A stretch of 64,000 nt of DNA, from the NCBI RefSeq assembly GCF_029027585.1, contig NZ_CP093397.1:2407405-2471404 (forward strand), in the 5' to 3' direction. Made by a program: the position numbers and the translations under genes. The notes under the pieces were generated by a model, which was not told the origin of the DNA, did no database searches, and saw nothing but the letters and a program-made list of their open reading frames with translations. Within the stretch, counting starts at the first letter, position 1. Every line of letters begins with the position of its first letter. Source of the stretch: Sulfurimonas sp. (GTDB lineage: Bacteria > Campylobacterota > Campylobacteria > Campylobacterales > Sulfurimonadaceae). Positions 24,378 through 33,898 of this stretch are shown here, one piece after another.

Positions 24378-25583
24378 CTATAGCTCGAGCTCTGCTAAAT
24401 CTCGTATTTGTGCGATTGAATTGTTACCATTTCTTTTTGCATGAATTAAAACTTCTTTAGCTTGTTTTAGTGCTTCATCAAGGTGCTGATTATTTGGTTT
24501 AATGATGAAACCACCTGAAACAGTGATAGTTATAGGACTTCCACCGGGTGCTTTAAATTTTATCTCAGATATACTTTGTCTAATTATTTCTATATCTTTA
24601 AAAGATTGTTCTTTTGAAGTTCTAGATAAAATAACTGTAAATTGATTATAGTCAGTTCTAGCAATAACATCCGTTGCTTGTTCGTGAAGTGACATAGTAA
24701 AAGCAACTTTTTTAAGTATAGCTTGAGTAAACTCTTGAGAAAAAGCTCTTTTTTGTTTTGAAAAATTATCTATTTCTATGATAGTCACAGAAGTAAAGTT
24801 ACTGTCTTTCATCCCTTTTTTACTACTATATGAACTTAACATTCCTTTATGATTGTTTATCTGAGTTACTGGGTCAAGCATCGCAGGATTATCTGTTACA
24901 ACTGGTTTTCGGTTCATTCTAAGCTGTATAGCATCTGCTTCTTGTGAAAATACTATATATTCTTTTTTACTTTTATCAATAGCATATAGATGCAAGATAT
25001 CTTGATAGATAGAACTTAGTCTACCTCTATACCAGACCATAGTGAAAAACACAAGTATAAATGTAAAAATAGCTAAATATTGAAGTACAAAGAATTTTCT
25101 TTCATCATATATAAGATTTTTAAATATAATTGCATCTAAGTGCTTATTTACAGTATATAGAGCATTTTGTAAATCTTTACCTTTCTCTTCTTTATTTTCT
25201 AAGTTTTTAATATAGTATTTGTGCGCTATATCATTAAATGTTGTAGTAAGTCTAGATAGAGTATCTAGGTCAGATGTATATTCATCTGTATTTCTTAAGA
25301 TAAATTTACCACTATAATCATATTTACTTAAACTGCGAAGCTTATCTATTTCAAAATGAAGTTGAGTGCCTTTGCCGTTAAACTGAATAAGCGCTAGTTC
25401 TATATCCGCTTTTTCTAAGTTTGCTAAAGAGTGAAGTATAATTTTTTGATTTTTCAGATTATTTATTTTAGAAAAAGAGCTATTTTGTTCTACTATTAAA
25501 AGTGTTAGTAGCGTAACACATAAGCTAATCAAAATTAAAGATACTGATAAGTTTGCAAATATTTTTTTAATAGAATGTTTCAT
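24378..25583 (-). CDS. Membrane protein with degenerate GGDEF domain
   Basis: A 401-residue protein. TM1 is at about 12-32, a helical sensor region runs to about 165, and TM2 is at about 168-186. The C-terminal half matches a diguanylate cyclase fold (LDPVTQINNHKGMLSSY; VTIIEIDNFSKQKRAF), but the GGDEF signature is replaced by RTDYNQF. Catalysis is therefore unlikely, and a GTP- or c-di-GMP-sensing or protein-interaction role is more plausible. It lies upstream of the sdhABE-type operon on the same strand and divergent from thiL, with which it appears to share a promoter region. Confidence 0.72.
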   Translation of the reverse strand: MKHSIKKIFANLSVSLILISLCVTLLTLLIVEQNSSFSKINNLKNQKIILHSLANLEKADIELALIQFNGKGTQLHFEIDKLRSLSKYDYSGKFILRNTDEYTSDLDTLSRLTTTFNDIAHKYYIKNLENKEEKGKDLQNALYTVNKHLDAIIFKNLIYDERKFFVLQYLAIFTFILVFFTMVWYRGRLSSIYQDILHLYAIDKSKKEYIVFSQEADAIQLRMNRKPVVTDNPAMLDPVTQINNHKGMLSSYSSKKGMKDSNFTSVTIIEIDNFSKQKRAFSQEFTQAILKKVAFTMSLHEQATDVIARTDYNQFTVILSRTSKEQSFKDIEIIRQSISEIKFKAPGGSPITITVSGGFIIKPNNQHLDEALKQAKEVLIHAKRNGNNSIAQIRDLAELEL

Positions 25584-25602
25584 ATATTTCTTCCTAAAAT
25601 GA

Positions 25603-25612
25603 TATAATTATA
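25603..25612. promoter_or_regulatory. Overlapping divergent -10 elements (TATAATTATA)
   Basis: TATAAT at 25603-25608 faces thiL, and on the other strand TATAAT at 25612-25607 faces the GGDEF-like gene. Only one polymerase could occupy the site at a time, so the two genes may compete. The thiL leader (about 59 nt) contains a small hairpin around GCCTTTAA/TTAAGGC at 25630-25651. Confidence 0.42.
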
Positions 25613-25673
25613 GGTATTTTATATTTATAGCCTTTAATCCTTACTTAAGGCACATCTAAAGAAGTTGATTTAA

Positions 25674-26489
25674 ATGAAAGAAAGTTATTTTATATCTCAG
25701 TTTAATAATAAACACATAGGCGATGACGGTGCTTTGATAGATGGAAAAGTCTACTCAAAAGATGCTTTTTTTCAAGATGTACATTTTAAAATAGAGTGGA
25801 TGAACCATTATCAAATTGCTACAAAAGCTATGATGATTAATATCTCAGATGCTATTGCGATGAATGCTAAACCAAAATATGCACTCTTAAGTGTAGCAAT
25901 GCCAAACAATATCACAAAAGCACAGATGCGAGAGTTAGCATCTGGATTTAAAGATGTGGCATCTAAGTTTGGTATCGAGATTATCGGTGGTGACACTATT
26001 AGTAATACTAAACTAGACATTACGATTACGATAATTTCACATACAAAAAAACCTCTTTTAAGATCAGGTATGAAAAATGGATATTTACTTGCCTACACAG
26101 GTAACCTAGGGAAAAGTAAAAAAGATTTACAATTACTTTTTAACTTAGGTAAGTTACATAAAAAATCTAAATTTGTAAACATACAACTAAGAGATAAATT
26201 TATTCATGCTTCACAAAGATTTTTAAGTAGTGGTATGGATATATCAGATGGTTTGTTTAGTGATTTGGGTAAACTATCACAAGTAAATAACCTTGGCTAT
26301 AAGTTTTATAAAAAGCTATCAAATAATCTTGCTTGTAGTGGGGAAGAATATGAAATGTTGGTAGCTTTTGATAAAAGAAATAAAAAAGCTTTAATAAGAA
26401 GAGCAGAACAAACAAGAACACCACTTAATATTTTTGCAAAAGCCTCAAGAGGTAGATATAGTGCAAAATGTAAACAACATCATTTTTAA
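25674..26489 (+). CDS. thiL: Thiamine-monophosphate kinase
   Basis: A 271-residue enzyme that phosphorylates thiamine phosphate to thiamine diphosphate. Family features include the early acidic substrate/Mg site IGDDGALIDGKVYSKDAFFQ, the SDAIAMNAKPKYALLSVAMP segment, GGDTISNTKLDITITIISH, and the late SSGMDISDGLFSDLGKL and GEEYEMLVAF motifs. It is shorter than the roughly 320-residue enterobacterial enzyme, a length I recall as usual in Campylobacterota. It heads a plus-strand cluster with truD (10-bp gap) and psd. Confidence 0.87.
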   Translation: MKESYFISQFNNKHIGDDGALIDGKVYSKDAFFQDVHFKIEWMNHYQIATKAMMINISDAIAMNAKPKYALLSVAMPNNITKAQMRELASGFKDVASKFGIEIIGGDTISNTKLDITITIISHTKKPLLRSGMKNGYLLAYTGNLGKSKKDLQLLFNLGKLHKKSKFVNIQLRDKFIHASQRFLSSGMDISDGLFSDLGKLSQVNNLGYKFYKKLSNNLACSGEEYEMLVAFDKRNKKALIRRAEQTRTPLNIFAKASRGRYSAKCKQHHF

Positions 26490-26499
26490 AGGTAAATAA

Positions 26500-27573
26500 T
26501 TGGACAGATTTTATTCGTTAGAGCATTCTAGTATAGACTTTCATTTTAAGCAAAGTCCTCGTGATTTTGTCGTAGAAGAGATACCTCTTTATGAGTTTTC
26601 AGGAGAAGGGGAACACTTAATTCTTTTTGTAAGAAAGAAAAATCTTACAACTCCTGAGCTTATTGGGATATTTGCAAGGTTTTTAGGTATTAAAAATAGA
26701 GATATTGGTTATGCAGGTTTAAAAGATAAACATGCAATGACTAAACAATACATCTCAATTCATAAGCAACATGAAGAAAAATTAGAAGCCTTTGAGCATG
26801 AAGGTATAAAAATAGTTTCTAAAACTTACCATAATAACAAGATAAGAATAGGGCATCTAAAAGGAAATAGGTTTTTTATAAAGGTTAAAAAAGTCAATCC
26901 AACAAGTGCTGTTAAAATGGATGAAGCCTTAAAAAATATAGCTAAATTTGGGATGCCAAACTATTTTGGTTATCAGCGATTTGGTAATGATGGAGATAAT
27001 CATATCATAGGCGAAAAGATTGCTAAAGGACAGGCAAAAGAAAGAAATCCTAGAGTAAGAAAACTGCTTATAAATTCATATCAAAGTCATCTTTTTAACC
27101 TTTGGCTCAGTCGAAGATTGGAGATAAATAGACTTGTAAGTAGTTTTGAGGTTTCAGAACTTGAGTCTGTTTTAAATATGCCAAATGATGAAGTGAGAAA
27201 ACTAAAACAACAAAAGCATCCATTTAAGCTTGTAAGTGGCGATATTATGGAGCATTATCCTCATGGAAGACTTTTTGATTTTCTTGGTAATGAAGAAGAT
27301 TTAGAAAGGTTTGATAAAAGAGGTATCTCGATTACAGGGCTTTTATGCGGTAAAAAAGTCAAAATATCATCAGGAATATCAAGAACAATAGAAAAAGATT
27401 TTGATGATGAGATAAACGCAGATGGAGCGAGAAGATATGCTTGGGTTTTCCCAGAGGATATAGAAGGAAGACATAAGCCCATAGAAGCTCACTACGAGAT
27501 GAATTTTACGCTTCCAAAAGGTTCATACGCAACAGTTTTAATAGAAGAGATTGCTAAAAGAAAAATAAACTAA
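26500..27573 (+). CDS. truD: tRNA pseudouridine(13) synthase TruD
   Basis: A 357-residue enzyme isomerising U13 of tRNA. The catalytic Asp is in DIGYAGLKDKHAMTKQYIS; other family blocks are DFVVEEIPLYEFSGEGEHLI, FGMPNYFGYQRFGNDGDNH and LINSYQSHLFNLWLS. The start is TTG, seven bases after AAAGG, and no in-frame ATG is closer to that site. It follows thiL by 10 bp and precedes psd by 12 bp, so co-transcription is likely. Confidence 0.93.
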   Translation: MDRFYSLEHSSIDFHFKQSPRDFVVEEIPLYEFSGEGEHLILFVRKKNLTTPELIGIFARFLGIKNRDIGYAGLKDKHAMTKQYISIHKQHEEKLEAFEHEGIKIVSKTYHNNKIRIGHLKGNRFFIKVKKVNPTSAVKMDEALKNIAKFGMPNYFGYQRFGNDGDNHIIGEKIAKGQAKERNPRVRKLLINSYQSHLFNLWLSRRLEINRLVSSFEVSELESVLNMPNDEVRKLKQQKHPFKLVSGDIMEHYPHGRLFDFLGNEEDLERFDKRGISITGLLCGKKVKISSGISRTIEKDFDDEINADGARRYAWVFPEDIEGRHKPIEAHYEMNFTLPKGSYATVLIEEIAKRKIN

Positions 27574-27585
27574 CAAAGGTAAAAA

Positions 27586-28407
27586 ATGAACAAAAGACAT
27601 ATAACATCTTTAATTTCACAACAATTTGGTAAATTTGCGAGTAAAGAATTTTCTCCAAAAATTCAAGGTATTGTTAATAATACTTATGTTGGTTTAATGG
27701 GTTTAGATATGAGTGATTTTTATGACCGCTCAACATATAAATCTTTAAATGCACTCTTTACAAGAAAACTAAGAGAAGATAGAGAATTTTCTAAAAGAAA
27801 GGTTGATTTTATTTCTCCATGTGATTCTTATATATCAGAATGTGGTGATTTAAATGACGAAGACGCACTTCAAATAAAAGGTATGAGATATGATTGTCAT
27901 ACTTTACTTGGAGATAATTTTAGTGATGAAGAAAAAAGCATAGTTGACAATGGAAAATTTATAAATTTTTATCTTTCTCCAAAAGATTATCATCGTTATC
28001 ATATACCAACTGATTTACAAGTTTTAAAAGCAGTCCATATCCCTGGTAAGTTCTATCCTGTAAATATTTCATCTCTTAAAATGCGAGTTAATCTTTTTAT
28101 AGAAAATGAGAGAGTAGTTTTACTTTGTGAAGCTACAAATTGTAAGAGATTTTATATGATTTTAGTAGCTGCGCTTAATGTAGGTGTTATGCAGGTTTCT
28201 TTTGAACCAAATATAAAAACAAATACAAGTTCTCTGCAGCCAACGCTTTATAAGTATGAAGACTTACATCTAAAAAAAGGTGATGATTTTGGATGTTTTG
28301 AGATGGGTTCAACTATTGTTGTTTTAGCGCAAGAAGGTATGCTAGAACTAGAAGAAATAGCTTATACAGATGTTAAATATGGACAAACAATAGCCAAAAA
28401 TGTATAG
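27586..28407 (+). CDS. psd: Phosphatidylserine decarboxylase proenzyme
   Basis: A 273-residue self-processing, pyruvoyl-dependent membrane enzyme making phosphatidylethanolamine. The N-terminus is ISQQFGKFASKEFSPKIQG; conserved blocks are SPCDSYISECGDL and FYLSPKDYHRYHIPTD with the catalytic Asp-His pair. The self-cleavage site is the Gly-Ser of CFEMGSTIVVL (family LGST), giving a short pyruvoyl alpha chain. It overlaps the next gene by 8 bp. Confidence 0.92.
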   Translation: MNKRHITSLISQQFGKFASKEFSPKIQGIVNNTYVGLMGLDMSDFYDRSTYKSLNALFTRKLREDREFSKRKVDFISPCDSYISECGDLNDEDALQIKGMRYDCHTLLGDNFSDEEKSIVDNGKFINFYLSPKDYHRYHIPTDLQVLKAVHIPGKFYPVNISSLKMRVNLFIENERVVLLCEATNCKRFYMILVAALNVGVMQVSFEPNIKTNTSSLQPTLYKYEDLHLKKGDDFGCFEMGSTIVVLAQEGMLELEEIAYTDVKYGQTIAKNV

Positions 28408-29188
28408 ATGCCAAGAAGAAAAAGAAGAGTATATAGAGAAAATATTTAGCGATAAAACTCTTTTTGAGTGGGAAGTTTTACATGTTTCTTCTCATTATGA
28501 TAGAGTTGAAATAATGCAAATAATCTCAAATATACTTGTAAGAGAAAAGTTAAAATATGAGCTAAACTTTTTACATATAAAAGAGTATAGAGATTTTAAA
28601 TTTTCTCAAATTGTAAATATAATTTTTCATGAAATAGCAAATGAATGGCTAACTTTTGCTACAAATATATTATACTGCTCCAAAAAAGAAGCAATAGAAG
28701 CTTTGCAAGATAAAACTAGAGTAATCTTTATCCATTCTCTATCAGTAACTTACTATAAAAAATATAAAAGACAAATATTTGAAGAAGTGGCAAACACTTT
28801 TATAGAGTTAGTCTCAAGTGCAAAAAACGATAAAGCCACCAGCGTACTTATAGAAAAAGTTCTAAAAAGTGATATGATAAAAAATAAACAAATTTTATCG
28901 ATGCATGATTTCTCTCAACTTTACAAAAGAGTAAAAATAGCCCAAGGTGTAAAAAATAAAGAAGTAGAACGAGCAGATGCTAGACTAATGGAATTAAAAA
29001 GAAAATATGAAAGCCAAAAAAATAAAAATGAAAAGAATGAAGATGAAATAAAAAGACTTTTCAAACTTTTTAAAAAAGCTAAGATAGAGTTTGAAAAACT
29101 ACAAAATAAAAGTTTAAATAATTTTGATGCGGGTGTGAGCAGACTTAAAGATACAATGGTTCATACTATGATGCGTATGAACCATTAG
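28400..29188 (+). CDS. Hypothetical cytoplasmic protein with C-terminal coiled coil
   Basis: A 262-residue protein that I do not recognise. No signal peptide or transmembrane helix is apparent. Residues 1-190 are mixed helical and residues 195-245 are a strongly charged coiled coil (KEVERADARLMELKRKYESQ followed by Lys/Glu repeats). It overlaps psd by 8 bp, so it is the last gene of the thiL-truD-psd run. The final codons lie inside a 12-bp perfect inverted repeat, so the coding end doubles as a hairpin. Confidence 0.6.
   Translation: MYRCQEEKEEYIEKIFSDKTLFEWEVLHVSSHYDRVEIMQIISNILVREKLKYELNFLHIKEYRDFKFSQIVNIIFHEIANEWLTFATNILYCSKKEAIEALQDKTRVIFIHSLSVTYYKKYKRQIFEEVANTFIELVSSAKNDKATSVLIEKVLKSDMIKNKQILSMHDFSQLYKRVKIAQGVKNKEVERADARLMELKRKYESQKNKNEKNEDEIKRLFKLFKKAKIEFEKLQNKSLNNFDAGVSRLKDTMVHTMMRMNH
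29155..29186. terminator. 12-bp perfect hairpin between convergent genes
   Basis: AATGGTTCATAC (29155-29166), an 8-nt loop, then GTATGAACCATT (29175-29186). It overlaps the last codons of the upstream plus-strand gene and lies just beyond the stop of the minus-strand carbonic anhydrase gene (convergent, 4-bp gap). The downstream T-run is weak on both sides, so a processing or stabilising role is equally possible. Confidence 0.55.
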
Positions 29189-29192
29189 TTAG

Positions 29193-30068
29193 TTATTTAC
29201 TGATTTTTGAAAGTAAATCAGGGTTTATAACAAGATTTCGTACACCATGTGCATGGTTTTCATTAAAAGTATTACCTTTACACCAATCATTTAGAGAATC
29301 TATGTTAACCTTTGCTACTTTAGGACGAACACTCCATGTAACTTGAAATGGAGATCCTTTCTCATTATAAGAAGGACCAGTGGTTGACCCAGCATATTGA
29401 ATAGGAGTACCTGTATTTGATGGTATATTTGTAGCTTGATGCAGACCATTAACTACTTCATGTTTAGTTAAGTTATTAAAATTAAGAGCATTTTTATCAT
29501 TAACAAGAACATAAACTTGAGTTTCTACGCGTAATTGAGGGTTTTTAATTGAGTCACTTAAGCATGAGCCTAATGTTGGACCAGGTTTTACTTTTGCAGT
29601 TGAGTACACATAGTGAACTTCAATAGTGTCGCCAGAGCTAAGCCCACCATGCTTACTTTGACAAGCTTCATGTTTAGTTGGTTTTAGTTCAGATTTACTT
29701 AGTTTAAATGAATATTTATATCCACTTTGGTAACCGTGACCATCTCCATTACCTGCATAAAGAGTAAATTCTCCACCTTTATGCTCTGCATTTTTATGAA
29801 AATGAATATTACATAAATTCATTTTTTTATAAGTAGGTGCTGAGCCGAATGCTCTTTCATTTTTACCCGTAAGTGCATCTATATCGCGAGGTGATTGTGG
29901 TCCAAAGCCTACATTTTTAGTATTTTTTGCTAGTGAAGTTCGTTGTGAAACAATTACACTATCTGTAACAGTATTATGAACACCATGATTCATATCTTTG
30001 GCGCTTAGGCTAAATGGCACCATAGCAGCTATGGCGCATAACATTAAAGGGTTTATTCGTTTTTTCAT
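29193..30068 (-). CDS. Periplasmic delta-class carbonic anhydrase
   Basis: A 291-residue protein with a signal peptide ending near SLSA (residue 23). The block NLCNIHFHKNAEHKGGEFT, with several candidate zinc His residues, and VGFGPQSPRDID match the delta-type (TWCA1-like, putative CA) family as I remember it. Paired cysteines (LCNIHF, HEACQSKH, GSCLSD, DWCKG) suggest disulfides in the periplasm. It would hydrate CO2 or dehydrate bicarbonate outside the cytoplasm and supply CO2 to an autotroph. The gene is isolated, convergent with the thiL run. The class assignment rests on recall of motifs and needs a profile search. Confidence 0.72.
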   Translation of the reverse strand: MKKRINPLMLCAIAAMVPFSLSAKDMNHGVHNTVTDSVIVSQRTSLAKNTKNVGFGPQSPRDIDALTGKNERAFGSAPTYKKMNLCNIHFHKNAEHKGGEFTLYAGNGDGHGYQSGYKYSFKLSKSELKPTKHEACQSKHGGLSSGDTIEVHYVYSTAKVKPGPTLGSCLSDSIKNPQLRVETQVYVLVNDKNALNFNNLTKHEVVNGLHQATNIPSNTGTPIQYAGSTTGPSYNEKGSPFQVTWSVRPKVAKVNIDSLNDWCKGNTFNENHAHGVRNLVINPDLLSKISK

Positions 30069-30114
30069 TCTATTTCTCCTATTTTGATAGGAAGAAGTAT
30101 ATCAGAATTAACTG

Positions 30115-31215
30115 TTAATTATTAAACCTAAAGTGCATAACATCACCATCATTAACGATATATTCTTTTCCTTCTAATCTCATCTTGCCAGCTTCTTTAG
30201 CTTTATTTTCACCACCAAGTTCTACAAAATCATTATAAGCAATAACTTCTGCACGGATAAAACCTTTTTCAAAGTCATTATGTATAACTGCTGCGGCTTT
30301 TGGTGCTGTTGTGTTTTTACGAATTGTCCAAGCACGAACTTCTTTTACGCCGGCGGTAAAGTAAGACATTAGACCAAGTTTATCAAAGCCTTTATGGATT
30401 ATTTGTTCAAGCCCAGACTCTTTAACGCCTAATTCATCTAAAAATTCTTTTGCTTCATCTTCTTCTAAATCAATTAGTTCTTCTTCAACTTTAGCACAAA
30501 GTTTTATGATTTCACAGTTGTTTTCATGGGCATGTTTAGTCAATACCTTAACATATTCACTATCTTCTAAGAGACCATTTTCATCAACATTAGCACCATA
30601 CATAATCTCTTTATCTGTTAAAAATCTAACTTCATTATTGAGTAGTTTATATGTATCAGTATCAGCTTTAGGGAAGTTTCTAGCTAAGTTTCCATCAGCT
30701 AAAAACTCAACAAGAACTTCTGCCATTTCTAATGAAGTTTTCGCATCTTTGTCCGCTTTTGCTTGTTTTTTTAGTCTTTGTATCCTGTTTTGTAAAACTT
30801 CCACATCAGCTAAGATTAGTTCAGTTTCTATGATTTCTACATCTCTTAAAGGGTCTATACTTCCTTCATTATGAACGATATTTTCATCATCAAAACATCT
30901 TACTATCTGTAAGATAACTTCTGTTTCGCGAATGTTAGATAAAAACTTATTTCCTAAACCTTCACCTTTAGAAGCACCTTTTACTAAACCTGCAATATCT
31001 ACAAAATCTAAAGTAGAGTATTGAAGTTTTTCAGGATTAACAATTTTTGCTAACTCAATTAATCTTTTGTCAGGAACAGGAACGACTGCCTTGTTTGGCT
31101 CGATTGTGCAAAACGGGTAGTTTGCCGCTTCTGCATTTTGTGCTTTTGTTAGTGCGTTGAAAGTTGTTGATTTACCTACATTTGGAAGTCCTACAAGACC
31201 TATACTTAAACCCAT
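30115..31215 (-). CDS. ychF: Redox-regulated ATPase YchF
   Basis: A 366-residue Obg-family P-loop protein that prefers ATP and interacts with the ribosome. It begins [20 protein letters not shown] (G1). [20 protein letters not shown] is the G3/switch region, and the coiled-coil arm lies at about 130-170. The C-terminal TGS/ubiquitin-like domain has [20 protein letters not shown] and [11 protein letters not shown]. Length is standard. It is the last gene of the long folD-to-ychF minus-strand run, 56 bp after pepA. Confidence 0.95.
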   Translation of the reverse strand: MGLSIGLVGLPNVGKSTTFNALTKAQNAEAANYPFCTIEPNKAVVPVPDKRLIELAKIVNPEKLQYSTLDFVDIAGLVKGASKGEGLGNKFLSNIRETEVILQIVRCFDDENIVHNEGSIDPLRDVEIIETELILADVEVLQNRIQRLKKQAKADKDAKTSLEMAEVLVEFLADGNLARNFPKADTDTYKLLNNEVRFLTDKEIMYGANVDENGLLEDSEYVKVLTKHAHENNCEIIKLCAKVEEELIDLEEDEAKEFLDELGVKESGLEQIIHKGFDKLGLMSYFTAGVKEVRAWTIRKNTTAPKAAAVIHNDFEKGFIRAEVIAYNDFVELGGENKAKEAGKMRLEGKEYIVNDGDVMHFRFNN

Positions 31216-31271
31216 GATTAACCTTTAAAATAATTTTGTAATAATATCTAAATAATCTTTATTTACAGATA

Positions 31272-32684
31272 TTATAAATTTCTCAGATATTCGCTCATTA
31301 AACGAACACCAGCCCCAGTTCCACCATAAACATTACAATCCCAAGAACTCTCGGTGTAAGCTGAACCTGCTATATCAAAATGCATCCATTTGTTTTTGTT
31401 TTCTTCTTTAATAAACTTATCTAAAAATAGACCTGCTGTTATTGCCCCACCATAAGGTTTTGAAGATACATTCGATATATCCGCTATTTCACTTTTTAGA
31501 AGTTTTTTAAGATGTCTATTGAATGGAAGTGAGCCTATGAGCTCTCCAGATGCACTTCCTGCTTTTGAGAAGTCATGTTTTAGTTTATGAGAATGTCCCA
31601 TAAGTCCTGTTGTGTATTGTCCAAGAGCTACCATACAAGCACCAGTAAGCGTTGCAAAGTCAAAAATACCATCGGCTTTAACATTATCTTGAGCATAAGT
31701 TAAAACATCTGCTAAAACTAAGCGACCTTCAGCATCTGTATTTCTAACTTCAATAGTAGTTCCACTGCGTGATACTAAAATATCATCAGGTTTATAAGCA
31801 TTTCCACCAATCATATTTTCAACAGCACCAACAAAAGCGTGAATCTCAACATCTAGTTTTAATTCACTTGCCGCTTTTATCATTCCAAGTACCGCACAAG
31901 CACCTGCTTTATCCATTTTCATAGTTACCATAGAAGTTGCGGATTTTAGGCTTAGCCCACCACTATCATATGTCAAACCTTTTCCAACAAGAGAGATGAT
32001 TTTTTTAGGGTTGGCTGGTTTGTATGTTAGATGAATGAGTTGACTTTCATGGATAGATGCTCGACCAACTGCAAGCATTGAATGCATATTTTCTTCTTTA
32101 AGTCTATCTTCGCCAAATATTTCACATTCTAAGTTATTATCACTTGCTAGTTTACTAGCTAAAATAGCTAAAGTTTCAGGGTTTAATTCTTGAGGAGCGG
32201 TATTTACAATATCACGAGTAAAACAAGTTGCTTTAGAGATTATAACTGCTTCATCAAAAGTCTTTTTGAGTTCATCAAAATCAAGTTCATTTGTTGCAAG
32301 TGAAATATTTTTTAGACTTATTTCTTTTACAGAAGATTTATAATTGTTAAATTCATAAGAACCTAAAATAATGCCTTCAACCATTGCTTGAAGCGTACTG
32401 TTTTTTAATACACTAAGTTTAGCATCTGTGTAGTTTGAAGCTTTAAGAGCCTTTATCATGCTTACAGTAGCGCTTCTTACGGCATCACTTTTTTTACTCT
32501 CTATACCACAAAATAAAATCCCTTTTTCATGTAAAAAACAGATAGAATCTTGTTCTGCTTTGAATCCTGCTTTATTTAATATGTCAGCATCTAGATGCCC
32601 CTCTAAGTTTTGGCTTGTTAAAAACTCTACTAATATTTCTGTTTTTATATCTGTTATATTTTTATTTAATAGTTCTATATTCAT
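31272..32684 (-). CDS. pepA: Leucyl aminopeptidase (M17)
   Basis: A 470-residue two-metal cytosolic aminopeptidase. Metal-binding and catalytic motifs are LVGKGLTYDSGGLSLKSA, MKMDKAGACAVLGMI and the family signature NTDAEGRLVLADVL. The divergent N-terminal macro-like domain covers about 1-165. Length fits the family. The start is the ATG after AAAGGTTAAAAAATA, 14 bp after trpB. Peptide turnover is the expected role; the DNA-binding function of E. coli PepA should not be assumed. Confidence 0.93.
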   Translation of the reverse strand: MNIELLNKNITDIKTEILVEFLTSQNLEGHLDADILNKAGFKAEQDSICFLHEKGILFCGIESKKSDAVRSATVSMIKALKASNYTDAKLSVLKNSTLQAMVEGIILGSYEFNNYKSSVKEISLKNISLATNELDFDELKKTFDEAVIISKATCFTRDIVNTAPQELNPETLAILASKLASDNNLECEIFGEDRLKEENMHSMLAVGRASIHESQLIHLTYKPANPKKIISLVGKGLTYDSGGLSLKSATSMVTMKMDKAGACAVLGMIKAASELKLDVEIHAFVGAVENMIGGNAYKPDDILVSRSGTTIEVRNTDAEGRLVLADVLTYAQDNVKADGIFDFATLTGACMVALGQYTTGLMGHSHKLKHDFSKAGSASGELIGSLPFNRHLKKLLKSEIADISNVSSKPYGGAITAGLFLDKFIKEENKNKWMHFDIAGSAYTESSWDCNVYGGTGAGVRLMSEYLRNL

Positions 32685-32698
32685 TATTTTTTAACCTT

Positions 32699-33898
32699 TT
32701 AATCAAAATGTAGTATATCTTTAGCTTGAATCATATCTTTGTCCCCTCGACCTGAAAGGTTTACTATAATGAGTTTATCTTTTATATTTGGTAGTTTTTT
32801 AAGATATGCAACTGCATGAGAACTTTCAAAAGCGGGGATAATTCCCTCTTTTTGTGAAAGCCAAACAAATGAGTCTAGTGCTTCTTGGTCTGTTATGTTG
32901 TCATAAGTTATAGTTTTATTGTCATTATGAAAAGAGTGTTCTGGTCCGATGCCAGGGTAATCAAGTCCTGCTGAAATAGAATGAGCCTCAAGTATTTGCC
33001 CATCTTCATCTTGAAGTGTATAACTCATCTGCCCATGTAAAACTCCAGGGCGACCTTTTTTCAAAGAACATCCATGTTTATTAGTTTCTATTCCTAGTCC
33101 ACCAGCTTCAATGCCAATACACTCAACCCCATCATCTTCTAAAAAATGTTGAAACATACCAATAGCGTTTGAACCACCACCAATACAAGCAATAACATAA
33201 TCAGGAAGTCTATTTTCTTTTTCAAGAATCTGTGCTCTTGCTTCATAACCAATAATAGCTTGAAAATCTCTAACCATCATAGGGTAAGGGTGCGGACCAG
33301 CAACAGTTCCAATAATGTAAAAAGTATCTCTAGCATTTGTAACCCAGTGGCGAATAGCATCATTCATCGCATCTTTTAGAGTTTTTGAACCACTCTCAAC
33401 CGCATTTACTTTAGCACCAAGCAATTTCATACGAAAAACATTTAACTCTTGCCTGTGAACATCCTTTGCACCCATAAACACTTCACACTCTAAACCAAGT
33501 AAAGCACAGATAGTAGCAGTTGCAACGCCATGTTGTCCAGCACCTGTTTCAGCTATGACTTTTTTATATCCAAGTCTTTTTGCCATTAAACCTTGAGCTA
33601 TAACATTATTAATTTTATGCGCACCTGTATGGTTTAAATCTTCTCTTTTTAAGTAGATTTTAGCGCCAAGTTCATCAGATATGTTTTTTGCATAGTATAA
33701 AGGGGAGGGACGACCTACATAATCTTTCAGATAGTAGTGAACTTCAGACCAAAATTCTTTGTCAAATCTTATTTTTTCATATTCATCTTTTAGTTCTAAA
33801 AGTGCTGGCATAAGTGTTTCAGGAACATAACGCCCTCCAAAAATTCCAAAGTGACCATTTTCATCTGGGTCGTATTTTGACGCAGTTGGTATGTACAT
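32699..33898 (-). CDS. trpB: Tryptophan synthase beta subunit
   Basis: A 399-residue PLP enzyme joining indole and serine. The N-terminus has [17 protein letters not shown]. The PLP lysine is in [16 protein letters not shown], the catalytic Glu region is [15 protein letters not shown], and the phosphate loop is [13 protein letters not shown]. This is a TrpB1-type sequence. Its ATG overlaps the apt stop (TAATG). No trpA or other trp gene is adjacent, so tryptophan genes are dispersed. Confidence 0.95.
   Translation of the reverse strand: MYIPTASKYDPDENGHFGIFGGRYVPETLMPALLELKDEYEKIRFDKEFWSEVHYYLKDYVGRPSPLYYAKNISDELGAKIYLKREDLNHTGAHKINNVIAQGLMAKRLGYKKVIAETGAGQHGVATATICALLGLECEVFMGAKDVHRQELNVFRMKLLGAKVNAVESGSKTLKDAMNDAIRHWVTNARDTFYIIGTVAGPHPYPMMVRDFQAIIGYEARAQILEKENRLPDYVIACIGGGSNAIGMFQHFLEDDGVECIGIEAGGLGIETNKHGCSLKKGRPGVLHGQMSYTLQDEDGQILEAHSISAGLDYPGIGPEHSFHNDNKTITYDNITDQEALDSFVWLSQKEGIIPAFESSHAVAYLKKLPNIKDKLIIVNLSGRGDKDMIQAKDILHFD

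Noticed and set aside
24263-24460. 65-codon plus-strand frame upstream of the sdhABE-type operon
   Set aside because: It overlaps the 3' end of the GGDEF-like gene in antisense, has no ribosome site and looks like a shadow.
25613-25673. TPP riboswitch in the thiL leader
   Set aside because: Only a small GCCTTTAA/TTAAGGC hairpin is present; no THI-box sequences were found and thiL is not usually riboswitch controlled.
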